Shown: in pieces, positions 43,028 through 51,752 of the stretch
Numbering within the stretch: position 1 is the first letter of the stretch
How the letters are laid out: the number at the start of each line of letters is the position of its first letter
Origin: Alcaligenaceae bacterium
GTDB lineage: Bacteria; Pseudomonadota; Gammaproteobacteria; Burkholderiales; Burkholderiaceae_B
Direction of reading: 5' to 3'
Assembly: GCA_947380655.1 (NCBI GenBank)
Contig: CANCRX010000017.1
Coordinates: forward strand, 1-53,955
DNA length: 53,955 nt
Notes under the pieces: model-generated
The model's input: only the letters and a program-made list of their open reading frames with translations
Told to the model about the DNA's origin: nothing
Database searches by the model: none
Position numbers and translations under genes: made by a program

Positions 43028-44137
43028 ATGAAAATCCAGGACGTCACACTTACCCTGTTTAGCTGGGATGATATTCCCGCCACCAGTTATGGCGCGCACA
43101 CGGGAAAATTTTCCGGCGGCAGCACCTTGGGCTTACTGAGTATCACGACTGATCAAGGCATTACAGGTCATGCGTTTTTAGGCTCTGCCTTCTATCCCGC
43201 TGACATGGATGGGCCTGGCCTGATCAAATATCTCAAGCCCATACTGATCGGTCAACATCCGCTGGACCGCGAGCGACTCTACAAAGCCATGTGGAAACGC
43301 TCGAGGACGACGACGGTTCGTTCAATCGGCGCAGTCGATGTGGCGCTCTGGGATATCGCTGGCAAGGTGGCCGGCCTGCCGATCCATCAACTGCTAGGTT
43401 CATACCGTGACAAAGTTCCTGCCTATATCAGCTCAGCAGTTCTCGCGAGTCCAGCCGCCTATGCCGACGAAGCGCAGCATTACAAAGCGCTGAATCTCGT
43501 TGCCTACAAGATCCATCCGCCACAAAACTGGAGGGAGGATATCAAGGTCTGCCAAGCCGTTCGCAAAGCAGTCGGGGATGATTACCTGCTCATGCTCGAT
43601 TCGGTGTGGAGTTATGACTATCCAGCCGCGCTGCGTGTGGGTCAGGCGATCCAGGAGCTTGGCTATTACTGGTACGAAGACCCACTCGCTGACTCAGACA
43701 TTTATAACTACGTTGAGTTAAAAAAACATCTGACAATCCCGATTATGGCAACCGAGGCGCCAGCGGGTGGTTTGGACTCTTACACACCGTGGATCAAGGA
43801 ACGGGCGACAGATTTCCTGCGTGGTGACGTGGCGATAAAAGGCGGTATCACTACGCTTATGAAAACCGCCCATCTTGCTGAAGCATTCCATCTGAATTAC
43901 GAAGTCCATCACGGCGGCAACTCACTCAATAATTTCGCAAATCTGCATGTGATCATGGCATTGCAAAACACCGAATTTTTTGAGGTCCTGCTACCCTCCG
44001 AATCGCAGAAATATGGCTTGATTCAGGATATCGAAATCGATGCAAATGGGATGGTGCATGCGCCGAGCGGCGCAGGCCTCGGTGCACAGATTGATTTTGA
44101 ACTGATCGAACGCAAAAAACTCAGCGTCCTGAGTTAA
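43028..44137 (+). CDS. Mandelate racemase/muconate lactonising enzyme family protein
   Basis: 369 residues, six bases after the Bug gene stop, no strong ribosome site, probably translationally coupled. The metal ligands are Asp191 (LMLDSVWSY), Glu217 (WYEDPL), Glu243 (ATEAPAGG). The usual KxK is KIH (161-163), so a Lys plus His, and a His pair at 294-295 (EVHHGG) stands in the second base position. These differ from the paralogue at 40865, so the reaction is probably different. Substrate unknown. Confidence 0.9.
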   Translation: MKIQDVTLTLFSWDDIPATSYGAHTGKFSGGSTLGLLSITTDQGITGHAFLGSAFYPADMDGPGLIKYLKPILIGQHPLDRERLYKAMWKRSRTTTVRSIGAVDVALWDIAGKVAGLPIHQLLGSYRDKVPAYISSAVLASPAAYADEAQHYKALNLVAYKIHPPQNWREDIKVCQAVRKAVGDDYLLMLDSVWSYDYPAALRVGQAIQELGYYWYEDPLADSDIYNYVELKKHLTIPIMATEAPAGGLDSYTPWIKERATDFLRGDVAIKGGITTLMKTAHLAEAFHLNYEVHHGGNSLNNFANLHVIMALQNTEFFEVLLPSESQKYGLIQDIEIDANGMVHAPSGAGLGAQIDFELIERKKLSVLS

Positions 44138-44139
44138 CG

Positions 44140-44859
44140 TTAGGGGAGTTTGGCGGGCTCATACTGTCGCCAGACACAATCCTTTTTTGCTGCCTTATCC
44201 AGGGCAGCCAGATACTTTTCATGCGCCTCGAGATCTGCGGCACTTGGCAGGATCACAGGCAGGTTAAGCGAGTCGCGCCGATGTTCGATCGCAGCAGTGC
44301 CTTCTGTTGCAGGCACTTCGAAATTATCAATCATCAGGCTATCCTGACCGCGCGTCATGGCCAGCCATACTTCAGCGAGTAGGCGCGAATCGAGCAATGC
44401 GCCGTGAAGCTGGCGATGAGCGTTTGATATCCCGTAGCGCTCACACAAAGCGTCGAGCGAATTGCGCTTACCTGGATGCAATGTTTTGGCGTGCACTAAA
44501 GAGTCTGTGACACCGTCACAGAAATTCGTCACGTTTTCACGTCCGATTCTGGTTAATTCCGAATTGAGAAATTTCAAATCAAACGGCGCGTTATGAATAA
44601 TCAGCTCCGCGCCTTCGATGAAACTCAGGAACTCATCTATTTTTTCTTCAAATACGGGCTTGTCAGACAAAAACTCAGTCGTCAGTCCGTGAACATTTAA
44701 AGCCCCTGGATCACTATCGCGATCCGGTTTCAGATAGGTATGAAAATCGCGTCCCGTAATGGTGCGATTAACAACCTCGACCGCACCGATCTCAATCACG
44801 CGATGGCCATAGGCCGGATCCAGTCCAGTCGTTTCAGTATCTAAAATAATCCAGCGCAT
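44140..44859 (-). CDS. dnaQ: DNA polymerase III epsilon subunit
   Basis: 239 residues with the three exonuclease motifs: DTETTGLDP (Exo I), HNAPFDLKFLNSEL (Exo II) and HGALLDSRLLAEVWLAM (Exo III, DEDDh His). It proofreads in the replisome. The C-terminal tail after residue 190 carries the alpha-binding region. It lies eight bases after rnhA, in the classic rnhA-dnaQ order on one transcript here with the methyltransferase gene. Confidence 0.95.
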   Translation of the reverse strand: MRWIILDTETTGLDPAYGHRVIEIGAVEVVNRTITGRDFHTYLKPDRDSDPGALNVHGLTTEFLSDKPVFEEKIDEFLSFIEGAELIIHNAPFDLKFLNSELTRIGRENVTNFCDGVTDSLVHAKTLHPGKRNSLDALCERYGISNAHRQLHGALLDSRLLAEVWLAMTRGQDSLMIDNFEVPATEGTAAIEHRRDSLNLPVILPSAADLEAHEKYLAALDKAAKKDCVWRQYEPAKLP

Positions 44860-44867
44860 TCTTTACC

Positions 44868-45329
44868 TCATGCCTGTCGGGTGCGGGTTTCTTCAACGCC
44901 GCGATTAGCCAATAAATCAGCGCGCTCATTACCTGGATCTCCGGCATGCCCTTTTACCCAGCGCCAGGTGATCTGGTGTCTTTGGACTTGCTCGTCGAGT
45001 TGTTGCCAAAGATCAGCATTTTTAACAGGCTTTTTATCGGCTGTTCGCCAACCTTTCAATTTCCAGCCATGGATCCACTCCGTCATACCTTTCATGACAT
45101 ATTGAGAATCAATATTGAGTTTGACCTGGCAGGGGCGCTTTAATGCGCTCAGCGCTTCAATCACGGCCATCATTTCCATGCGATTGTTCGTTGTCAGCGT
45201 CTCACCGCCATGCAAAGTCTTTTCAACCTGGCCAAACTTCATTAACACGCCCCACCCCCCTACTCCGGGGTTACCTTTGCAAGCGCCATCGGTCCAAATT
45301 TCTACTTGATCGTCTGTATGCATATCCAC
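44868..45329 (-). CDS. rnhA: Ribonuclease HI
   Basis: 153 residues, normal length. Catalytic acids: Asp in WTDGACKGNPG, Glu in NNRMEMMAV, Asp in NIDSQYVM, Asp in NERADLLAN. It removes RNA from RNA-DNA hybrids. It starts three bases after the stop of the methyltransferase gene and precedes dnaQ. Confidence 0.96.
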   Translation of the reverse strand: MDMHTDDQVEIWTDGACKGNPGVGGWGVLMKFGQVEKTLHGGETLTTNNRMEMMAVIEALSALKRPCQVKLNIDSQYVMKGMTEWIHGWKLKGWRTADKKPVKNADLWQQLDEQVQRHQITWRWVKGHAGDPGNERADLLANRGVEETRTRQA

Positions 45330-45332
45330 AAT

Positions 45333-46130
45333 TCAGTTATCTGAGTCTTGCGCATGTTTAATGGGCAATTCATTGTTAGTTGTCATATTCGCCGCGACAG
45401 CATGACCCGCCACACGCTTTTGTTTGCTTTTCCAGCCCGGGGTGAGCAAGCGCATCCCAGGCACGCGCTTGACGGCCGACACCACATACACTGCACCACA
45501 ATAAGGCCACCAGCGATCGCCGGCATGTTCCATAAAAGAAAAACGCGCTACCCACTTTTTAGATGATATTGCAGGTATATAGCAACCAAAGTTACCACGA
45601 TCGATATCAAATGAAAGAAGTTTTAACCAATCCTTCAGTCTTGGGAGAGAAACCAGGTCTTTGGATGGGTAGGGCAGCCACTGTTTCAAATAAGGTGTGC
45701 TGTTACGCATGCCCCACAAACTCCAGGGATTAAACCCGGAAATCACGACTCGGCCTTCTGGTACCAGTACACGCTCGACCTCCCTGAGAACCTGATGGGG
45801 ATCGCCGGTGCATTCTAAACCATGGGGTAACACTAGCAAATCAACACTCTGGGTCGCAAAGGGCAGCAGCTCGGCCTCAGTGAGCACTACGCTTTGCCAG
45901 TTTGCCGCATGGGACGAGTCAGGCAGCACCGGGCCAGCGTAGGCCTTAAAGGTAATCCGGTTATTACGCAACATATCCACCGCAGGCATCCCCACCTGCA
46001 GGGCATTAAAGCCAAAGGCATCGGCAACAAGCGCATCAAACCTGACGCACTCCCAGGCCAGCATGTACTGCCCTGAATCGCTGCGTAACCAGCTCTCCAG
46101 ATCTACAATGGGGTGTTCTGCAATTGCCAC
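45333..46130 (-). CDS. Class I SAM-dependent methyltransferase
   Basis: 265 residues of the Methyltransf_11 type: FDALVADAFGFNALQVGMPAVDML, VLPHGLECTGDPHQVLREVERVLVPEGRVVISGFNPWSLWG. This gene is the usual neighbour of gloB-mltD and rnhA-dnaQ in betaproteobacteria; its substrate is unknown. Divergent from gloB by only 23 bases, so the promoters overlap. Confidence 0.9.
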   Translation of the reverse strand: MAIAEHPIVDLESWLRSDSGQYMLAWECVRFDALVADAFGFNALQVGMPAVDMLRNNRITFKAYAGPVLPDSSHAANWQSVVLTEAELLPFATQSVDLLVLPHGLECTGDPHQVLREVERVLVPEGRVVISGFNPWSLWGMRNSTPYLKQWLPYPSKDLVSLPRLKDWLKLLSFDIDRGNFGCYIPAISSKKWVARFSFMEHAGDRWWPYCGAVYVVSAVKRVPGMRLLTPGWKSKQKRVAGHAVAANMTTNNELPIKHAQDSDN

Positions 46131-46153
46131 GCTATTCCTGGAAATATTAAAAG

Positions 46154-46966
46154 ATGACCAACCTGCCTAATCCTGCCAATCTTGAAGTGCCTGGGATCAC
46201 TGCCATCCATGCATTTGCAGATAACTATATCTGGATGGTTAGCAACGGTCACGAGGCCATTGTCGTTGATCCGGGTCAGGCTGAGCCAGTACTTGAGGCA
46301 CTCGCCATCCATCAGCTCAAGCTGACCGCCATTCTACTCACTCATCATCATCAGGATCATGTTGGCGGTGTAACAGAACTGATTCAGGCGACCAATGCGG
46401 GTGTGTATGGTCCCGCAGGTGAAAAACTGCCCTTTTGCGATGTTGCGCTCAAAGACGGCGACCATGTCCATGATGAGGCCCTGCACCTGAAACTATCTGT
46501 TTTGGACGTGCCAGGCCATACAGCAGGGCATATCGCCTACTATGGGCACTTCAAAAACACCCCTATTCTCTTTTGTGGGGATACACTGTTTGCTGCCGGA
46601 TGCGGACGTCTGTTCGAAGGAACTGCCGCCCAGATGACAGATTCTCTGGCAAAATTCGCAGCACTTCCAAGGGACACACGCGTTTTTTGTGCCCATGAAT
46701 ACACGTTATCCAATATGCGCTGGGCATGTGAGGTCGAGCCCGGTAACAAAGAGCTGCAAAACTGGCAAAAAAATGCCATGGAGCAGCGTAGTCAGGGTAT
46801 TCCGACACTGCCAAGTCAAATCGGGCAAGAGTTGGCCTGTAACCCCTTTATGCGCGCGCGACATCCCGATGTAGCGCAGGCCGCAGCGAACTGGTCGCAA
46901 CGCGAACTGCACTCGCCGGTCGAGGTATTTGCTGCGCTCAGAGAGTGGAAGAACAATTTCCGTTGA
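46154..46966 (+). CDS. gloB: Hydroxyacylglutathione hydrolase (glyoxalase II)
   Basis: 270 residues, metallo-beta-lactamase fold with the two-metal motif LTHHHQDHVGG, the second-site His in VPGHTAGHIAYYG, the bridging Asp in FCGDTLFAAGCGRLFEG and the C-terminal HEYTLSNMRWA. It completes methylglyoxal detoxification by releasing D-lactate from S-lactoylglutathione. Precedes mltD. Confidence 0.95.
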   Translation: MTNLPNPANLEVPGITAIHAFADNYIWMVSNGHEAIVVDPGQAEPVLEALAIHQLKLTAILLTHHHQDHVGGVTELIQATNAGVYGPAGEKLPFCDVALKDGDHVHDEALHLKLSVLDVPGHTAGHIAYYGHFKNTPILFCGDTLFAAGCGRLFEGTAAQMTDSLAKFAALPRDTRVFCAHEYTLSNMRWACEVEPGNKELQNWQKNAMEQRSQGIPTLPSQIGQELACNPFMRARHPDVAQAAANWSQRELHSPVEVFAALREWKNNFR

Positions 46967-46971
46967 GATCG

Positions 46972-48327
46972 ATGCGTTTTTTAGGTTTGCTTCGTTTTAT
47001 TCCAATCTTGTGCCTGCTAGTTTTAGCGGGCTGCGCAGGCTTGTCCAAAGATGGTCGCTACACTGCGGAGGATACTTCTCGCACCATTGACCTGACCGTG
47101 CCGCCCCTTGATGCGTGGGAAAGAATTCGCAGAGGCTACGCCATTCCCAACCTGAACACCCCCTTGGTCGACAAATGGACAGCGTATTACGCCTCGCATC
47201 CCGAAGCCATGCAAAGAATGGCTTCTCGAGCCGGCAAATACCTTTACTACATCGTTGACGAAATTAATCGTCGCGGCCTGCCTACAGAGCTCGCACTGCT
47301 GCCTTTTGTAGAAAGTGCTTACAACCCGATTGCCTACTCCTCAGCCAAAGCAGCGGGACTGTGGCAATTTATCCCGAGTACTGGGACGCAGTTCAAACTC
47401 AAACAGGATTGGTGGCACGATCAACGGCGCGATCCGATCGCCTCGACCAATGCCGCCCTCGACTATCTGGAATATCTGTTTGAATTTCAGGGCGACTGGT
47501 ATCTGGCTCTCGCCTCCTACAACTGGGGTGAAGGCTCCGTAAAACGTGCGATCACCCGCAATCTTGCAGCGGGCAAGCCAACCGACTACCTGTCGCTCAA
47601 CATGCCTGACGAGACGCGTAATTACGTGCCCAAATTGCAGGCCATCAAAAATATTGTCGGCGACCCTGAAAAATATGCGGTGTTATTACCTCAGGTCGAT
47701 AACGAACCTTATTTTGTGACAGTCAAAAAATCCGTCGATATTGATTTTCATGTTGCGGCCGAGCTGGCAGAAATGAAGATCGAGGATTTCAAGGCACTGA
47801 ACCCGTCTTTTAACCAGTCCGTTATTTCGGCTGTCGAAGAGCACTCCGTCATCCTGCCAAAAGAAAAGGTCGATATTTTTAATGCCAACCTGGCCGAGTA
47901 CAAGGGTGAGCTCTCCTCCTGGAAAGTCTACGAGGCAAAACAAGGTGAAACGTTCAGTTCGATTGCGAATAAGTTCGGCATTTCAGAGTCACGCCTGCGA
48001 GAAGCCAACCGGATCCCCTCGAACGTTCGTAGTGCGAGTGAACAATCCTTAATGATTCCTGGTCCCGCCGGGCAGGGTATCCAACTGGCGCCTCCTAGCC
48101 CCACGCGTGCGCCGCAAATAGCAGGCAAAGCGATCAGCCCTGCTAAAGCCGAAGCGAATAATGCCAGGGTTCGCACGCATGTCGTTAAAAAAGGCGACAC
48201 ACTGGAATCTATCGCTCGTCAATATGGCACAAACACCAGTACATTACGCTCACTGAATAACCTTAAAAATGATACCGTCAAGGTTGGTAATAAATTACGC
48301 ATTCCAGGCACGGGTACGCGCGGCTAA
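46972..48327 (+). CDS. mltD: MltD-type membrane-bound lytic transglycosylase with LysM repeats
   Basis: 451 residues from ATG 46972 (MRFLGLLRFIP), five bases after the gloB stop; a GTG at 46945 would overlap gloB. Lipoprotein signal with LVLAGC lipobox. SLT domain with catalytic Glu in LALLPFVESAYNP, AAGLWQFIPSTG and LASYNWGEGSV; then LysM domains at about 335-380 and 405-450 (VKKGDTLESIARQYGTNTSTL) which bind peptidoglycan. Expected in the outer membrane, periplasmic side. Confidence 0.94.
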   Translation: MRFLGLLRFIPILCLLVLAGCAGLSKDGRYTAEDTSRTIDLTVPPLDAWERIRRGYAIPNLNTPLVDKWTAYYASHPEAMQRMASRAGKYLYYIVDEINRRGLPTELALLPFVESAYNPIAYSSAKAAGLWQFIPSTGTQFKLKQDWWHDQRRDPIASTNAALDYLEYLFEFQGDWYLALASYNWGEGSVKRAITRNLAAGKPTDYLSLNMPDETRNYVPKLQAIKNIVGDPEKYAVLLPQVDNEPYFVTVKKSVDIDFHVAAELAEMKIEDFKALNPSFNQSVISAVEEHSVILPKEKVDIFNANLAEYKGELSSWKVYEAKQGETFSSIANKFGISESRLREANRIPSNVRSASEQSLMIPGPAGQGIQLAPPSPTRAPQIAGKAISPAKAEANNARVRTHVVKKGDTLESIARQYGTNTSTLRSLNNLKNDTVKVGNKLRIPGTGTRG

Positions 48328-48370
48328 ACGCTTTAATATTCAACAATATGTTTTTTACTAGGAACTGCAA

Positions 48371-49156
48371 ATGGGCTTTCTGACTGGCAAACGCATTCTG
48401 ATTACCGGTGTGATTTCTAACCGTTCAATCGCCTACGGCATTGCACAGGCTTGTCATGCACAAGGCGCTGAATTAGCCTTTACCTATGTCGGTGAACGTT
48501 TTCAGGAACGGGTCACAGAATTTGCGGCAGAATTTGGCAGCAAAATCGTCTTACCTTGTGATGTAGGCAGTGATGCTGAAATCGAAAGCACTTTTTCTGA
48601 ATTAGCCAAACACTGGGACGGACTTGATGGCCTGGTTCACTCCATCGGTTTTGCACCACGCGAAGCGATTGCCGGAGATTTCCTAGAAGGACTCTCACGC
48701 GAAGGCTTCCGTATTGCCCATGACATCTCAGCCTACAGTTTTCCCGCACTCTGCAAAGCCGCCAAGCCCATGATGGAAGGCCGTAATGGCGCAGTGCTGA
48801 CGCTGACGTATCTCGGCGCTGAAAAAGCCATGGCCAATTACAACACCATGGGTCTGGCCAAAGCCTCTCTTGAGGCCAGCGTGCGCTATGTTGCCTCGAG
48901 CCTCGGTCCAATCGGCATTCGCTCGAACGGTATCTCAGCGGGCCCAATCAAAACACTGGCAGCCAGCGGTATTAAAGACTTTTCATCGATCCTGAAATTT
49001 GTCGAATCCAATGCGCCTCTGCGTCGTAATGTCACGATCGAACAGGTCGGCAACGTTGCGGCCTTTTTACTATCCGAACTTTCCGCGGGTGTGACGGGAG
49101 AAATTATCCATGTCGATTCAGGATTTTCGAATATTGTCGCGGGTCTGGTCGAGTAG
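48371..49156 (+). CDS. fabI: Enoyl-[acyl-carrier-protein] reductase (NADH)
   Basis: 261 residues, the usual FabI length. SDR fold with GVISNRSIAYGIA cofactor motif, catalytic YNTMGLAKASLE (Tyr-X6-Lys), and the preceding LTYLGAEKAM Tyr. It catalyses the last reduction of each fatty acid elongation cycle; triclosan target. AGGAACTGCAA ribosome site. Confidence 0.95.
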   Translation: MGFLTGKRILITGVISNRSIAYGIAQACHAQGAELAFTYVGERFQERVTEFAAEFGSKIVLPCDVGSDAEIESTFSELAKHWDGLDGLVHSIGFAPREAIAGDFLEGLSREGFRIAHDISAYSFPALCKAAKPMMEGRNGAVLTLTYLGAEKAMANYNTMGLAKASLEASVRYVASSLGPIGIRSNGISAGPIKTLAASGIKDFSSILKFVESNAPLRRNVTIEQVGNVAAFLLSELSAGVTGEIIHVDSGFSNIVAGLVE

Positions 49157-49189
49157 ACCGTCAGAGTAAAGTCAGTCGTGTCGTACAGA

Positions 49190-49213
49190 CTGCGGATACT
49201 TGATTATCCGCAG
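49190..49213. promoter_or_regulatory. Perfect 9-bp stem-loop between fabI and the Bug gene
   Basis: Arms 49190-49198 and 49205-49213 around a 6-base loop. No T run follows on either strand. It sits 34 bases after the fabI stop and 26 bases before the next start, so it may stabilise the fabI mRNA end or regulate the Bug gene. Confidence 0.55.
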
Positions 49214-49239
49214 CGTTAAAAATCAATGGAGACATCGCC

Positions 49240-50238
49240 TTGAACAGAATCAAAAAATGGTGCGGCAGCGCAGTCTGGTTGACTCTTGGGATTGTTAACT
49301 TTTCCAGTGCCTCAATAGCACAAAGCGACTCGGCAAAAAACTATCCAGATAAACAAATCCGGATTATTGTCCCCTACTCTGCAGGCGGCTCGACCGATGC
49401 ACTGGGCAGATTGGTTGCGGGCGAACTGACTCAAGCCTGGAAACAAACCGTCATCGTTGAAAACAAACCCGGTGCGAGCGGCATGATTGGAAATGACCTG
49501 GTCGCCAAATCTGCACCGGATGGCTACACCGTGTTGCTTGGCATTACTGCCATCATCCAAGGTCCTCATCTTTTTAAAAAGATCCCTTACGACGTCAATG
49601 CGGATCTGACCCCTGTTGCCCAAATCGGTTTATCTCAAGACTTCCTGGTCGTGAACGCTAACTTTCCTGCCAATACGCTCGAAGAGTTCATCAAAGTCGT
49701 CAAAGCAAATCCAGGCAAATATAGCTATGGCTCCTATGGTGCAGCAACCTCGTCGAATATCCATGGAGAGATGCTCAAGGCCCAGGCAGGATTGGATCTG
49801 ACTCACATCCCCTACAAAGGTGGCGCGCCGCAGATGAGTGATCTGCTGGGTGGTCAGCTTGATGCAGCCTTTATCGACGTTGGCAACCTGAGAGCACAAG
49901 TCAAGTCCGACAAAATAAAGATCCTCGCTTCTACAGGTGAAAGGCGTTCGGATCTCTTACCAAACATCCGCTCCTTTACAGAGCTAGGCTACAAGGACTT
50001 CGAGCCTTATGGTTTTTTTGCTTTCTTTCTGCCGAGCAAAACACCTAAGCCCATCGTAGACAAGCTCTCCACAGAAATCGTGCGTTTACTCAATACGCCT
50101 GAAAACAAAGCCAAAGTTGAAGGTATGGGCTTGCAGGCGACCTTTGCGGGCGCGGATACCCTCACACCAATCCTCAAACGCGACAGTGATATCTGGGGCA
50201 AAGTCATCAAGGATTCGAAAATTACTGTCGAACAGTAA
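49240..50238 (+). CDS. Bug/TctC family periplasmic receptor
   Basis: 332 residues, start TTG at 49240 with GGAG eight bases upstream; an earlier ATG at 49226 is out of frame. Signal peptide ends near SIAQS. Marks: YPDKQIRIIVPYSAGGSTDAL, VENKPGASGMIGNDLVAKSAPDGYTVLL, HIPYKGGAPQMSDLLGGQLDAAF and LLPNIRSFTELGY. Stop codon only one base from the convergent livF stop, no terminator between. Confidence 0.93.
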   Translation: MNRIKKWCGSAVWLTLGIVNFSSASIAQSDSAKNYPDKQIRIIVPYSAGGSTDALGRLVAGELTQAWKQTVIVENKPGASGMIGNDLVAKSAPDGYTVLLGITAIIQGPHLFKKIPYDVNADLTPVAQIGLSQDFLVVNANFPANTLEEFIKVVKANPGKYSYGSYGAATSSNIHGEMLKAQAGLDLTHIPYKGGAPQMSDLLGGQLDAAFIDVGNLRAQVKSDKIKILASTGERRSDLLPNIRSFTELGYKDFEPYGFFAFFLPSKTPKPIVDKLSTEIVRLLNTPENKAKVEGMGLQATFAGADTLTPILKRDSDIWGKVIKDSKITVEQ

Positions 50239-50239
50239 G

Positions 50240-50953
50240 TCAAACGCCCAGATAAGCCTTACGCACAAACGGATCCGCGAGCAGTTCAGCGCCTTTTCCA
50301 GTACGTACGATTTCACCGTGCTCCAAGGCATAGGCCTGATGGGAGAGTTTCAGTGCCAAGCGGGCGTTTTGTTCTACCAAAATGATGGACATCCCTGCCT
50401 GCTGATTCAAGCGCTCGATCGCTGCGGCGATCTCAGCCACGATCTTGGGTGCAATGCCCAAGGATGGCTCATCCAGCATTAACAGCTTGGGTCGTGCCAT
50501 CAGCGCACGCCCGATCGCCACCATCTGTTGCTCCCCTCCCGACAAAGACCCTGCCAACTGATCACGACGCTCATACACGCGGGGGAACAAAGCGTAGATT
50601 TCTTTCAGCGAATCCTGAATATCACTGCGAGCACTGACCGTATGTGCTCCCACAAGTAAATTATCCAGCACAGTCATCCTGCCAAACAGACGACGCCCCT
50701 CGGGAGACAAGGCCAGTCCGCGTGAGACACGGTTGGCTGAGGCTTCTGAGTTCAGCGTTGTGCCCTCCATACGGATTGAACCGCTGGTAATTTCTACAAG
50801 CCCCATCAGCGCTTTAAGCGTAGTGCTTTTGCCGGCACCATTAGAGCCAATCAACGCCACGATCTGGCCTGGCTCCACCACAAAATTGATGCCACGCACC
50901 GCTTCGAGGGGGCCGTAGCGCACGACCAACTGTTCGACCTCAAGCATGGGCAT
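50240..50953 (-). CDS. livF: Branched-chain amino acid-type ABC transporter ATPase LivF
   Basis: 237 residues from ATG 50953 (MPMLEVEQLVVRYG), with GGAG nine bases upstream; the open frame runs on into livG. Walker A GSNGAGKST, Q-loop LALSPEGRRLFGRMTVLDN (LivF-type), signature LSGGEQQ, Walker B LLMLDEPSLG. With LivG, LivM and LivH it forms a HAAT-type importer for branched-chain amino acids or, in many Alcaligenaceae, other acids. No binding protein (LivK/J) is next to the unit in the window. Confidence 0.94.
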   Translation of the reverse strand: MPMLEVEQLVVRYGPLEAVRGINFVVEPGQIVALIGSNGAGKSTTLKALMGLVEITSGSIRMEGTTLNSEASANRVSRGLALSPEGRRLFGRMTVLDNLLVGAHTVSARSDIQDSLKEIYALFPRVYERRDQLAGSLSGGEQQMVAIGRALMARPKLLMLDEPSLGIAPKIVAEIAAAIERLNQQAGMSIILVEQNARLALKLSHQAYALEHGEIVRTGKGAELLADPFVRKAYLGV

Positions 50954-51752
50954 AGTCAGGCGCTCCAAGGTAGGCTTCGATGACAGCGGGATTTTCTCTG
51001 ATTTCCAAGGGTGTACCTTCTGCGATTTTTTCACCTTGAACCAGCACGACAATTCTTTCACACAAGTCCATCACCAAAGCCATGTGATGCTCAACCAGCA
51101 ACAAGGTCAAACCGTGCTGCTGTTGCAAGTGTTTGAGTAGTCGACCCAGCTCGTTACACTCTTCGTGATTCAAACCTGCGGCAGGCTCATCAAGCAACAA
51201 AATGGTTGGACGAGTCGCTAAGGCAACCGCGATTCCTAATTTCTTTTGCAAACCATACGCCAAAGATCCAGCAGCAACATCACGCCACGCCTGTAAATCC
51301 ACCATATTGAGGATCTCATCGATTTCACGGGAGACCTGATCTGTGCGTAACAGTCCTGTAGTTCTACCTGTGAGACGTGCCACAGCAGAGCCTTGTAAAC
51401 GAGACAGCATCCCACGATAAATATTCTCTGCGACTGAGACTTCCGGGTAGGTAGAGGTTGATTGAAATGTACGCGCCAGTCCACCTACGACGACTTTACT
51501 TGGAGGTCCACCGGAAATATCCTGATTGCCGAAAATGACTGTGCCGGAGGACGGCGGCATGGTGCCACTGATTACATTAAATGCGGTGGTCTTACCTGCG
51601 CCGTTGGGCCCGATCAAACCGACAATCTCACCACGCGCAACACTAAAGCTCACATCACGTAAAGCTGCCAAGCCTCCAAAATTACGACTCAACTGATTGA
51701 CCTGCAACAACACCTCAGGAGTGTTCGAAATCGCTGCTGATGACATGCTCAT
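50940..51752 (-). CDS. livG: Branched-chain amino acid-type ABC transporter ATPase LivG
   Basis: 270 residues; ATG 51752 or ATG 51746 may be used. Walker A GPNGAGKTT, signature-like SLAYGLQKK (replacing LSGGQ, as usual in LivG), Walker B ILLLDEPAAGLN, switch LVEHHMALVMDLC. Overlaps livM by four bases (ATGA) and livF by 14 bases, so translation is coupled. Confidence 0.94.
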   Translation of the reverse strand: MSMSSAAISNTPEVLLQVNQLSRNFGGLAALRDVSFSVARGEIVGLIGPNGAGKTTAFNVISGTMPPSSGTVIFGNQDISGGPPSKVVVGGLARTFQSTSTYPEVSVAENIYRGMLSRLQGSAVARLTGRTTGLLRTDQVSREIDEILNMVDLQAWRDVAAGSLAYGLQKKLGIAVALATRPTILLLDEPAAGLNHEECNELGRLLKHLQQQHGLTLLLVEHHMALVMDLCERIVVLVQGEKIAEGTPLEIRENPAVIEAYLGAPDYAHA

